Origin: an uncultured Pseudomonadota bacterium
GTDB taxonomy: Bacteria; Pseudomonadota; Alphaproteobacteria; Rs-D84
Length of the DNA: 64,000 nt
Direction of reading: 5' to 3'
Assembly: GCA_902801125.1 (NCBI GenBank)
Contig: CADCGT010000002.1
Span: 71,157-135,156 of the forward strand
In this document: piece after piece, positions 34,965 through 43,437 of the stretch
How the letters are laid out: the number at the start of each line of letters is the position of its first letter
Position numbering within the stretch: the first letter of the stretch is position 1
Program-made: the position numbers and the translations under genes
The notes under the pieces: generated by a model
Told to the model about the DNA's origin: nothing
The model's database searches: none
What the model saw: the letters and a program-made list of their open reading frames with translations, nothing else

Positions 34965-34990
34965 AAAACCGCCGTTTTGGCGGTTTTCTT
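34965..34990. terminator. Bidirectional terminator
   Basis: Stem AAAACCGCC/GGCGGTTTT (34965-34973/34979-34987), loop GTTTT, between convergent genes ending at 34950 and 34992. Confidence 0.8.
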
Positions 34991-34991
34991 T

Positions 34992-35288
34992 TTACATAAA
35001 TGCAGATATCAATAACGCCGTGGCCAAGATAATATTACCCGCCGTATTGCTGTGATGATGATGGTGGTGATGTGGATGCGTCACAACAACCGCATGTCCA
35101 CCGCCATGATGGCCATGATGATGCCCGCCGCCATGGCGTGCCACTGGGCGCGGTGCCGGTTGAACATGTTGCGTCCGATAAACATCCGTGTAACGCGAAC
35201 CGGCGTGTAATGGTGCCGCGTTTGCCGCGCCACATGATAACGCCACCGCAATTGCGCCGATGCCCAATAAAAGACGTGATTTTTTCAT
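34992..35288 (-). CDS. His-rich secreted small protein, 98 aa
   Basis: Signal peptide at residues 1-24 (cleavage after ANA). The mature chain has a basic stretch, then a His/Gly-rich block (about residues 52-79) with some twenty His, including seven in a row, and a C-terminal hydrophobic segment (about 82-98) that could anchor it in a membrane. I know of no named family; metal binding (Ni, Zn or Cu) is suggested only by composition. AAGGAG precedes the ATG with good spacing. It stands alone and shares the terminator with the transporter. Confidence 0.7.
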   Translation of the reverse strand: MKKSRLLLGIGAIAVALSCGAANAAPLHAGSRYTDVYRTQHVQPAPRPVARHGGGHHHGHHGGGHAVVVTHPHHHHHHHSNTAGNIILATALLISAFM

Positions 35289-35392
35289 GTTTTACTCCTT
35301 TGATTCACATTCATTATAAATTATAATGATTATAAAAGTCAATAATTTTTTTTAATAAATTTAACAAATTTATATTACTTTGAATTTTGTGC

Positions 35393-35422
35393 TTGCACGA
35401 ATCGGTAAAAAGTTTCTATATT
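35393..35422 (+). promoter_or_regulatory. acpS promoter
   Basis: TTGCAC (35393-35398), 18-nt spacer, TATATT (35417-35422), about 45 nt before the acpS start. Confidence 0.5.
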
Positions 35423-35466
35423 CCCGTATCGGTTCAACATACATTCATACCCAAGGGAGGAATCAT

Positions 35467-35844
35467 ATGATTGTTGGAATTGGTATAGATTTGGTCGAAT
35501 CGGGCCGTTTTCTTGACTGGTCCGCGTTCAAAAAACAACGCATTTTCACAAAAAAAGAATTGGAATATGCCGATGGCGATAACGCGAACGCCGAAAAACA
35601 TCTGGCAAATTTCTGGGCCGCACGCGAGGCCTGTCTTAAAGCACTTGGCACCGGGTTTGGCGATGATATCGCATTTTCTGATATTTCGGTTGTGCATGAC
35701 GACATGGGCCAACCGGAAATCATGATTGCCGGTGGCGCACGTGCGCGGTTAAAAGAAATTGCCGGAATCACCGCACGTGTTCATTTATCTATTACCGACC
35801 AAGATAACTTTTCGGCGGCCATGGTCGTAATCGAAAAAGAATAG
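35467..35844 (+). CDS. acpS: Holo-acyl-carrier-protein synthase AcpS, 125 aa
   Basis: Transfers 4'-phosphopantetheine from CoA to the acyl carrier protein; cytoplasmic, needed for fatty-acid and lipid A synthesis. The N-terminal motif GIGIDLVE carries the metal-binding Asp8, and the second motif FWAAREACLKALGTG the conserved Glu. Length is typical. The start is 35467, since GGGAGG lies 7 nt upstream and the protein begins right at the family motif; a longer upstream frame adds 29 unrelated residues across the promoter. A single-gene unit with terminator. Confidence 0.95.
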   Translation: MIVGIGIDLVESGRFLDWSAFKKQRIFTKKELEYADGDNANAEKHLANFWAAREACLKALGTGFGDDIAFSDISVVHDDMGQPEIMIAGGARARLKEIAGITARVHLSITDQDNFSAAMVVIEKE

Positions 35845-35862
35845 TTTTTTTACGAAAGGCGA

Positions 35863-35896
35863 AAAAAATATCACACCGTTTGGTGTGATATTTTTT
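35863..35896. terminator. Bidirectional terminator
   Basis: Fifteen-bp stem 35863-35877/35882-35896, loop GTTT, A-run and T-run in the stem. Between acpS and the convergent gene ending at 35908. Confidence 0.85.
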
Positions 35897-35907
35897 GTCT
35901 TGATATT

Positions 35908-38085
35908 TTAATATGTTGTTTCGGTATATCCAATACTGTATTGCCCACCATCATGAATACTTAAATGACGCGTGGTTTCCGGTTCGCGTTCCGGTTCCGC
36001 CACAAAGCCGCCCGATTCATCAACATACTGATCATACTGGTTATACTGTTCATCATATTGCATATTTTCATCATAATATGCGCCATCTTGATTTTGATAG
36101 TACATATTTTCATCCACGACATAGTTTTCCGGCGCGCCATAATCCACCGGGTCGGTCGGCACCGATATAATATCGTCATCGAATATAACATCGGGTGCGG
36201 TCACATTCGTCACACGCGGTTCCGGAACCGGCACATAAATCGGTTTATCACGCGCGACATCATAGGCATCTTTGCGACCCAAGACATCTTCTTCGGGTTC
36301 GACAACCGGTGTGTCGGGTTCGGCGGCACGCAAAACATTTTCATTTGGAAAGATAACATTTATTGGTTCATCCGCGACAACCGGCACATCGGGTTCGGGC
36401 GCGGGTTCTGGTATTGGTTCGACAACCGGTAAATCACTTGGTGTGTCTTGCTTTTCCACAATTGGCGCAACATCTTCCTTTGGTGCTTCTTCGATAATTC
36501 CGGCCGCCGGCGCATTCAGCATTGGAACCGTCGCACCATTCTTTTTCTGGTACAGCCACAATGTAAATATCGACAACCCAATCAGCAATATCAACAACAG
36601 ATAATACGCAAATGACGAACGATTGCGCGATTCGCCAACCGGCCGCACTGGTGCGGTTCCACTAATCGGGGACAAAGGCCGCACATATGTATTCGTTGCT
36701 ACCTCTGGACGTGCCGGGGCGGGACGCACAACATTTGTATTTTCATATTGCGCATTTGTTGTATTTCCCGTTGTGTCAACATCCATTGGGCGGGGGTCTT
36801 CGACGGTTTTAATAGTATTTATAACCGGTTCTTCACGCGGCGTTGGCGCATCTTGATAAGAATCATGTTCCGTCACATGTTCTGCATTCGAAAAATCCAA
36901 CGGACGCGCCGCACTGGAATCGCCCTGGGTATCCATGCGGACACTTTCACGGTATTCTTCTTGTGACGCGGTTTCTTCCTTGGCGTCATCTGTATCGTAC
37001 GGCGACCGCGGCCGCACATTTTCCACGTCCCGCGGTTTTATATCGTCGAATTCGACCGGTTTAAACGCGATTTCTTCGTCCAATATTTCTGGATCTTGGT
37101 CCAACAATGGTTTTACTTCTTCTTGTTCAGCCATTTCTTCATCCCTGGGTTGTGGTTTATGTTTATGTTCAGGCACCGGAAATTGCACAGGTGCATTATC
37201 AGATTCTATATCGTCCGCTTCGTCTGTGTCGTCTGCATATTCCGGTTCCTCTGATTCTGCTTCTTCTACTTCTTCGTCCGCTTCGTCGATTTCTGGTTCT
37301 TCTGTCTCTGTAATTTTTTGTTTTGCAACGCGCCCGCGGTTTGCGGCCGGTACAGTAAATTCCGGCACATCATCCGTCGCCACTTCGCGTGTGCGCGCCA
37401 ACAATTCACGCGCCGCATTTGCTTCTTCGGTTGCGACGTCTATGCGATGCCGCGCATTTTCAAGGCGTTTTTCCGCACGCGCCAATTTTTCAGACACGGC
37501 TTCAATCTGTGCCTCGATTCGCAGAATTTTTGATGCGGATTCCTTTGGTGCCTCGCGCCCAATTTTTTCGCGTTGCGTGGCCAATTTTTCACGCAATTTA
37601 CGACGCCGCTCGCGCAGACCCTTGATACTGTTTTCTGTGCGGGCAATCGTATCGTTTGCCATGGCAATTTCATCGGTTGCCGCAACCAACCGCGCCATTG
37701 CCGCGCGACGCGACGCAGTATCACGAAAATCAATCAAATCAGAAATTATCGAATCTAAATCGTCCGCGCCGTTTTCGTATTCGTCAATCAATTGCGCATA
37801 AACATCCAAACCACTGTATTCAATATCAAGTTTTTGATATTTATTATCAACCTTGGGCCGAACATTTTCCAAATCAACACCGTAATCATTGACCAAGATA
37901 TCGTCCCATTTACGGTCATCGTGCCGCGCCAAAATCAACATGACATTGGGTTTAAATTCGTCAATTGTATCATCACGCACAAAGACCAACGTCCCCGCAT
38001 CATCGCGCCACGCACGGAACACATTGCCGTCTATATCAAAGTCCGTAAAACGCAATTCTGGCAAAGATTTATTCTCTCTCGGCAT
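35908..38085 (-). CDS. Large acidic coiled-coil protein with one membrane helix, 725 aa
   Basis: I do not recognise this protein. Residues 1-120 form a globular domain rich in Asp with aromatic pairs. About 125-260 is a strong coiled coil (Arg/Glu/Ala heptads). About 265-490 is disordered and very acidic. A single transmembrane helix lies at about 495-515, flanked by RNRSS and QKKNG. The C-terminal 210 residues are Pro/Glu/Val-rich, then Tyr/Asp/Gln/Asn-rich (about 660-700). The arrangement suggests a cytoplasmic coiled coil with a long disordered periplasmic tail. The gcrA stop is 22 bp upstream on the same strand, so the two may be cotranscribed, which hints at a cell-cycle or envelope role (inference only). 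Confidence 0.75.
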   Translation of the reverse strand: MPRENKSLPELRFTDFDIDGNVFRAWRDDAGTLVFVRDDTIDEFKPNVMLILARHDDRKWDDILVNDYGVDLENVRPKVDNKYQKLDIEYSGLDVYAQLIDEYENGADDLDSIISDLIDFRDTASRRAAMARLVAATDEIAMANDTIARTENSIKGLRERRRKLREKLATQREKIGREAPKESASKILRIEAQIEAVSEKLARAEKRLENARHRIDVATEEANAARELLARTREVATDDVPEFTVPAANRGRVAKQKITETEEPEIDEADEEVEEAESEEPEYADDTDEADDIESDNAPVQFPVPEHKHKPQPRDEEMAEQEEVKPLLDQDPEILDEEIAFKPVEFDDIKPRDVENVRPRSPYDTDDAKEETASQEEYRESVRMDTQGDSSAARPLDFSNAEHVTEHDSYQDAPTPREEPVINTIKTVEDPRPMDVDTTGNTTNAQYENTNVVRPAPARPEVATNTYVRPLSPISGTAPVRPVGESRNRSSFAYYLLLILLIGLSIFTLWLYQKKNGATVPMLNAPAAGIIEEAPKEDVAPIVEKQDTPSDLPVVEPIPEPAPEPDVPVVADEPINVIFPNENVLRAAEPDTPVVEPEEDVLGRKDAYDVARDKPIYVPVPEPRVTNVTAPDVIFDDDIISVPTDPVDYGAPENYVVDENMYYQNQDGAYYDENMQYDEQYNQYDQYVDESGGFVAEPEREPETTRHLSIHDGGQYSIGYTETTY

Positions 38086-38107
38086 TTTATTTTACCCCCG
38101 GCATTAT

Positions 38108-38725
38108 TTATTTTTTCTTTGGCGGTGTAAACTGGTACGCCTGTTTACAATGTTCATAGCAATATGGTTTCCCAACAAACACGGTTGCACCACAGAAATG
38201 AAACCCATCAGAATCCGGATCCCCAATGGGCCAACGGCACTGATTCGGTTTTAGATTTGCCATCTCCAACGCATGTTGCACAATACGTTGATGCACCGCC
38301 GCACCTTTGCCCGCGGCCGCACGCAAACTAACGCGCGGTTTGGTGGCCACAACCGGCGCCTTTACAGGCTTGGTTTCTTTGGCCACCGGGGCGGATTTTT
38401 TTTGCGCCGCCTTGGGTTTTGGCGCCGTTTTTTCTTTCTTGGCGGGCTTTGCCACCTTGGGTTCCTTGGCCGGCTTTGAAGCCTTGACCGGTTCAGATTT
38501 TTTATTTGTGGTCTTTTTCGCCAGCGTCGGCTTTTTCGCCCCAGATTTTTTTACTGGCGTCGCGACCGATTCGTTTGCCGCCGAATTCCATCCCATACGA
38601 TGCAGTTTCCCGACCACCGCATTCTTGGAAATACCCAATTTTTTGCCGATTTCTGCGGTTGACAAACCCTTGCCCATAAGGGCTTTTAACTTCTTTAAAA
38701 TACTACTGTCCCAAGACTTACTCAT
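38108..38725 (-). CDS. gcrA: Cell-cycle regulator GcrA, 205 aa
   Basis: GcrA is an alphaproteobacterial sigma70-associated factor that activates promoters at methylated GANTC sites during the cell cycle. The N-terminal helix-turn-helix (W..S.LKKLKALMGKGLSTAEIGKKLG, KNAVVGKLHRMGW) and the C-terminal Cys/His domain (QCRWPIGDPDSDGFHFCG, KPYCYEHCKQAY) match the family. Between them lies a Lys/Ala/Pro-rich linker of about 90 residues, longer than usual. CcrM, the partner methylase, is not in the window. This gene is the best single indicator of the taxon. Confidence 0.95.
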   Translation of the reverse strand: MSKSWDSSILKKLKALMGKGLSTAEIGKKLGISKNAVVGKLHRMGWNSAANESVATPVKKSGAKKPTLAKKTTNKKSEPVKASKPAKEPKVAKPAKKEKTAPKPKAAQKKSAPVAKETKPVKAPVVATKPRVSLRAAAGKGAAVHQRIVQHALEMANLKPNQCRWPIGDPDSDGFHFCGATVFVGKPYCYEHCKQAYQFTPPKKK

Positions 38726-38801
38726 TTTTTCTAAACCTTAAACGTTTTATATGATACAATAAGTCTATCATAAAACCGATTCGAAACGCAAGGGGGAAAT
38801 A

Positions 38802-39281
38802 ATGTTTTTATACATAATTGATATGATGTTTTGGTTGTTGCTTGCACTGGCGATTTATCTGTGCGTAAAAATTGCAACGGCGGATATGCGACGCCGTATT
38901 ATCCCGGATGCGTACCTGTTTCCACTTATGATAATCGGGGCAATTATGACAACATTTTTTCCGTGGCCACACGACATAGGCGCGGGCGTTATCGGCATGA
39001 CATTTGGATACATCATGGCGGCGGTAATCGGATTGATATTCGATTGGTTTATGACGCGACGCAACCCCGCGGCGGAAACACCGATTGGAATGGGCGATAT
39101 TAAATTGATTGCGGTTGGGGGATTATGGTGCGGACCGGTCGGCCTTGGCATTGCATTGGTGTTGGCGTGCGTATTTGGTGCGGCGTGGGCATACCGCAAA
39201 AAGCAAAAATTTATTCCGTTCGCACCTTTTTTCATTATTGGTGGAATTTTGTCTTTGATTGCAACCGCATTTTTGTTATAA
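38802..39281 (+). CDS. Prepilin-type leader peptidase (A24, CpaA/TadV size), 159 aa
   Basis: Inner-membrane aspartyl protease that removes leader peptides from type IV pilin-like proteins. Both catalytic sites are visible: D28 in ATADMRRRIIPD and D99 in GMGDIKL. Several membrane helices make up most of the chain. The N-terminal Cys-rich methyltransferase domain of PilD is absent, so it is of the short CpaA/TadV class. AAGGGGGAAAT precedes the ATG. The next gene starts 24 bp after the stop, linking the peptidase to three secreted proteins of unknown function; no pilin or secretion ATPase is in the window. Confidence 0.88.
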   Translation: MFLYIIDMMFWLLLALAIYLCVKIATADMRRRIIPDAYLFPLMIIGAIMTTFFPWPHDIGAGVIGMTFGYIMAAVIGLIFDWFMTRRNPAAETPIGMGDIKLIAVGGLWCGPVGLGIALVLACVFGAAWAYRKKQKFIPFAPFFIIGGILSLIATAFLL

Positions 39282-39304
39282 TGTGATTTGAAAGGACAGG
39301 GGGA

Positions 39305-41131
39305 TTGAATAAATCATACAGATTTTTTGCGGTATCATTTGTTGCACTGTGCGCGTGCGCGCCCGTGGTTGCGGCCCAAAACGCCCCAACATTTATGTCC
39401 AAATACGGTGAAATTCAATCTGTAAACAAATATTCTTCGAACCCATTCTGGTCACCCGACAGTCCATATAATCAACGTTTTCCAACCCCAATCTATGCAA
39501 CCGGGCCGGATGTAAATACCGGCGATTGCAACCGAATCGTTCAAAACCTTATTACCGAATATTGTGCGTCGCGTGGCAATTGTGCGAATGCGCGCATATC
39601 GGATGTCCGCCCGCATATAATGGTAAGTCTGTCGCAATTACCGGGTCATAATTTTGCGACATCGTGTGGTGGATATATCGATACAATATTCGAAAGTTAT
39701 CAAAAAACATACGGCAATTCGTCCACGGGTATCGTGAATATTGTACCAATACAAAACAAAATGGCGGCATCATCGATTCAAATTGAAAACCCATTTAAAC
39801 AAACCAAGTCTGCGGCGGAAATTGCGATGGACGCACGCACGGCAGAATTGGAAAATTTACAAAAAAAAACGACCGCATCGGCAATGGTGACACCGGCGGC
39901 ATTTCCGAAAACGATTGATGATTTATCCTTTACCGACCGCATGGCGAACACATCGGCGGGATATGAACCATACAAAGACTTAAAATCATACAAGACCCCA
40001 AAATTTGAAACCGAAGACGAATATTATGAACGTATGAAATCGGTTCTTGAACACAGCATACACTATGTTGGTGCCGGCGCGGCAAACACCGGTTGTCCAA
40101 CCAAATATTTAACAGGGCGGGGCGCAACCATTTCATGCCGTCCAACAATTGAAAACGGAACATGCACCGCATGGTGTACAGATGTTTCATTAACCAAATG
40201 TCAAAACAAATATACCATTGCCCCATCTGAAAACACCGACAAGACATTTTATGGCAAATGCACATGCAACCCCGGCTATGTATTAAATGGCAACAAATGC
40301 GCAAAACCGGGCGACCCGGTCAATCCAGACCCAACCCCAGATCCAACGCCAGATCCGGTTTCAAATCCAGAAAATGCGCCACAGTGTTTGATAAAAATGT
40401 CCAATGACGCGGCATTTAAATCAAAACTTGCCACTGACTTGGCGGGCGTGACCGATTTGAACAAATGGATTGGCACCAATAAAAATGGTTTTTATACTTT
40501 TGTTGCAGACTATGTCATAAAATATTGTCTAAAAGGTTCGGCATCCGACATAACCGAATTCAACACATTGCTTGATTCATCTACAACCGTTCCTGTGTAT
40601 ATCAATTTTAACGGCTCTGAAATGGGCATAGGCATCGATAAAACCGAATTGTTCGATTATGCAACTTATTGGACTTACCCAATTGTTATAAATAATTCTG
40701 GCACACAAAATATAGGTACCACATTGTCAAAATCTGCCGCGTCATTACCAAATTTTATGGGAAAATGTACTGGTAATTTTTATACATCAAAAGCCAATGG
40801 GCCATCCGGTGGTTGGAGAAATTGGACCATAGAAAGTGCAGCGCGTCCAGTGTACCCCGCCTCTCGTGGCAATGGTTTTTTACTCGGCGATATTAGTTTT
40901 CCTGGGATGTTATACAATTTTCACCAAACATTTGGGGTCTCGGGAACATTAACAAAAACAAAGAATTATGCATTGGCGCGTGAACAAATTAAAAAATTTG
41001 CGGATGCTGTAAATGCGGATGGTGGGTGCGCCGGTAATAATATGATTATTTATCTGGTTTCTGAACCCGCCCCAGACGAAAACAAGGCAACAACGGTCAA
41101 AATCATATCCGAACCATTTTTCATAAGATGA
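39305..41131 (+). CDS. Secreted protein with FPKT-DLSF-DRMA motif, 608 aa
   Basis: Signal peptide at 1-24, with either signal peptidase I cleavage (VVAA-QN) or lipidation at Cys18 (LCAC) possible. Residues 30-160 form a Cys-containing domain. At 197-230 lies the motif AAFPKTIDDLSFTDRMA, then GYEPYKDLKSY, nearly the same as in the GH108 protein at 43438-44544. A Cys-rich EGF-like piece follows (about 255-340), then a DPTPDPTPDP linker (about 343-360), and a C-terminal domain of about 240 residues that resembles OmpA only in overall position. The start codon is TTG, supported by AGGACAGGGGG and the signal peptide. The stop overlaps the next start (ATGA). Confidence 0.8.
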   Translation: MNKSYRFFAVSFVALCACAPVVAAQNAPTFMSKYGEIQSVNKYSSNPFWSPDSPYNQRFPTPIYATGPDVNTGDCNRIVQNLITEYCASRGNCANARISDVRPHIMVSLSQLPGHNFATSCGGYIDTIFESYQKTYGNSSTGIVNIVPIQNKMAASSIQIENPFKQTKSAAEIAMDARTAELENLQKKTTASAMVTPAAFPKTIDDLSFTDRMANTSAGYEPYKDLKSYKTPKFETEDEYYERMKSVLEHSIHYVGAGAANTGCPTKYLTGRGATISCRPTIENGTCTAWCTDVSLTKCQNKYTIAPSENTDKTFYGKCTCNPGYVLNGNKCAKPGDPVNPDPTPDPTPDPVSNPENAPQCLIKMSNDAAFKSKLATDLAGVTDLNKWIGTNKNGFYTFVADYVIKYCLKGSASDITEFNTLLDSSTTVPVYINFNGSEMGIGIDKTELFDYATYWTYPIVINNSGTQNIGTTLSKSAASLPNFMGKCTGNFYTSKANGPSGGWRNWTIESAARPVYPASRGNGFLLGDISFPGMLYNFHQTFGVSGTLTKTKNYALAREQIKKFADAVNADGGCAGNNMIIYLVSEPAPDENKATTVKIISEPFFIR

Positions 41132-43032
41132 TAAAACGCATCCTGTTTTTTCTTCTCTTTCCCCTTACGGCGTTTGCGGCGGGGGGAATTGACACCACGA
41201 CGGAATTATTAAATATTACAACGGCAGCAAACACAGAATGTGCAACGGCGGAATTTAATAATGCGCTGATTGAAAATTCGTATATGGTGAATGAAAACGA
41301 TGACCGCGATACTGTGCGCGATTGGATTTATGACATACTGCAATCGCCAGAGGTTTTGGGCGCGGTATTATCTTGCCCTGAAATCGCGGACGCAGAAGAA
41401 AACACAACTTTATTCATGCCGATTAAATATACTTTTCCAAACGGCCGCACGGTGGAAATAAATTATGAAACCCAACCCAAAGTACTTGAACAACGCTTTA
41501 TGTTATCAACCAAGACCGAATTGCCGACCGACGACCCCAATCCCGCGGTTTCATCAACCGACGAACACGCAACCTGGGTAAACACTGAACCGGCATGGTA
41601 TGGCATTATGGTTGTGCAATCGGGCGCGTTGCGTGAATTTGTTGGCCCGAACAAAAATAATACTGTTTCAATGAAATGGGTCGAAGACAATATAGACAAC
41701 CTGTACCCGCGCAATATGGACGGTTGGTGTTCCACCAAAACCGGAATCGGCGCAAAAACAAACAATGCAATGGTTCACGATGTTATTCGCGAACGAACGG
41801 CGGCAATGGATAACGACAAAAATAACTATTATATTGCGGGCGACCGAAACCTTAAATGGATTTCAGTGGCGGAAATCGTTGTTGACATAGTTTTGTCGGT
41901 TGTGTCATACGGTGGTTTTGCGGTTGCCTCTGGCGCGGCCAAGGGCGCACGTGCGGCGCGTACGGCATCAAAATTGGGCAAGACCATGAAAACCCTTACA
42001 AAATTAGACAGCGTAAAAGACTATATCAAGGCATCCGCCCAAATGCACAAGGTTATGCGAAAAACAGAAAACGCCGAAAAATTTGCCAAATCTTTCAAAA
42101 ATGTTGCAAAACTTGAAGAACGCCTTAACAAGGCCGCCAAAGGCAGCGCGAAATACAACCGCATAGAAAAACAATTGGATGCCGCGCGCAAATTACACAT
42201 CGAAGACGCCAAGAAATTTGACCGCGCCGGCGAATTCAAAAATGTTAAAGACCTTGATAAAATTGATGATATTAAAAAGGCAAACGCCAAAGAAATCGAA
42301 ACCATCCAGGAAGACATGGCGAAAATGGCAAAGAACGATAAAAACGTCGCCGAATTCGCCAAAGAATTCGACGCATTAAAAGATGTTATGAAATACAGCA
42401 AGGAATTAAAAACATTTAAAACCGCGCGCACTGGGAACATATTCCACAGAACATGGCAGGGCGCAAAGAACCTGCGTGCATCGGCCAAGGCCGCGCGCAC
42501 TGGCACAAAAACACTTGACCGCGCCGAAAAGGTTGCACGCCAGGCGTCAAAATCCGGCCGTGTGCGCGATTGGCTGTTTCATTCGACAATGCGAAACGCG
42601 TCGCGCGTCGCACGCCTTGGCGCGGATTTGGCGGCATTAAATTTTGTAATTGGATTGGTCGGCGGGTTTTATGATTGGGCGGACACCGACACAGATGAAT
42701 TCACAAACGGAATTTCTATGAAACCGTTTCTGTTGCTGTCCGCCGATTCTATCGAAGGCCAAGACAATGTCGTAAATTACGGAATGTGGTTAATGTGGGC
42801 GGGTGATTCGACGAATGCAACCGACGATGACACCGCATACCTGCAAGCAATGGATTTCGCCCAGAAATTCTATCAAGACCTTACCGAGATGCAGGATGAA
42901 ACCGGCCGTCATGCGTGCGATGTTGATATATATGTTGTTCGCCCAATTATTCGTAACCCCGATACAGATTTCCAAGAACTGTATTGGTTGGTAATGAATG
43001 ACGAACCGTGGTCCACCGCGATGGCGGAATGA
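41128..43032 (+). CDS. Secreted/membrane coiled-coil protein, 634 aa
   Basis: Not recognised. Signal peptide at 1-17 (AFA-AG). Residues 20-240 form a globular domain with a few Cys. One hydrophobic segment lies at about 251-272 (VAEIVVDIVLSVVSYGGFAVASGAA), after which about 270-500 is a long Lys/Ala/Glu/Asp-rich coiled coil. A second hydrophobic segment is at about 498-515, then a C-terminal domain of about 120 residues with WLMWAGDS and YVVRPIIRNPDTDFQELYW. The start overlaps the previous stop by 4 nt, so the two are probably translationally coupled. The layout of two membrane segments around a coiled coil recalls pore or tape-like proteins, but that is only a resemblance. Confidence 0.8.
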   Translation: MIKRILFFLLFPLTAFAAGGIDTTTELLNITTAANTECATAEFNNALIENSYMVNENDDRDTVRDWIYDILQSPEVLGAVLSCPEIADAEENTTLFMPIKYTFPNGRTVEINYETQPKVLEQRFMLSTKTELPTDDPNPAVSSTDEHATWVNTEPAWYGIMVVQSGALREFVGPNKNNTVSMKWVEDNIDNLYPRNMDGWCSTKTGIGAKTNNAMVHDVIRERTAAMDNDKNNYYIAGDRNLKWISVAEIVVDIVLSVVSYGGFAVASGAAKGARAARTASKLGKTMKTLTKLDSVKDYIKASAQMHKVMRKTENAEKFAKSFKNVAKLEERLNKAAKGSAKYNRIEKQLDAARKLHIEDAKKFDRAGEFKNVKDLDKIDDIKKANAKEIETIQEDMAKMAKNDKNVAEFAKEFDALKDVMKYSKELKTFKTARTGNIFHRTWQGAKNLRASAKAARTGTKTLDRAEKVARQASKSGRVRDWLFHSTMRNASRVARLGADLAALNFVIGLVGGFYDWADTDTDEFTNGISMKPFLLLSADSIEGQDNVVNYGMWLMWAGDSTNATDDDTAYLQAMDFAQKFYQDLTEMQDETGRHACDVDIYVVRPIIRNPDTDFQELYWLVMNDEPWSTAMAE

Positions 43033-43102
43033 TAAAAAACCTGTTGATTGATGGTGAAAAATTTTATAAAATAATTGTATGATAAACACAAGGGAGGCAC
43101 GC

Positions 43103-43420
43103 ATGAAAAAAATTCTTACCGCGTTTATACTTGTAATGGCGACCACGATTTCTGGTCACGCGTATACGGTTATGTCTTCGCGTGAAATGGGGCGCGATGA
43201 TGCCAAAAACCAAAATGTTGTCGTAAAGTGCACCACAGATTTGGGCAAATTATCAAACCAAACATGTTCACTGCGTCGTTATATAAAATGCACGGGAACC
43301 GGTGTAAACAAAACCTGTACCGGGTGGCAGGGTTGGCGCGACCTGCGCAACCCGGAAAAACAATATTCTGATTGGAAAACGGCGGCATCGGCATGCTGTC
43401 GCGCATTGGGTTTGCGATAA
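43103..43420 (+). CDS. Small secreted Cys-rich protein, 105 aa
   Basis: Signal peptide at 1-20 (cleavage after GHA), then a mature chain of about 85 residues with seven cysteines (VVKCTTD, QTCSLRRYIKC, NKTCTGW, SACCRAL) and Trp-rich WQGWRDL. I do not recognise the family; the Cys content suggests disulfide bonds in the periplasm or outside. The start at 43103 has GGGAGG six nt upstream; a start eight codons earlier is less likely. Last gene of the operon that begins with the prepilin peptidase; 70 bp after the previous stop, possibly with its own promoter. It converges on the GH108 gene with 17 bp between stops. Confidence 0.72.
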   Translation: MKKILTAFILVMATTISGHAYTVMSSREMGRDDAKNQNVVVKCTTDLGKLSNQTCSLRRYIKCTGTGVNKTCTGWQGWRDLRNPEKQYSDWKTAASACCRALGLR

Positions 43421-43437
43421 ATAAAAAATATATAAAA

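Noticed and set aside
36935..37801. 288-codon plus-strand Ser-rich frame
   Set aside because: Antisense shadow of the acidic coiled-coil gene.
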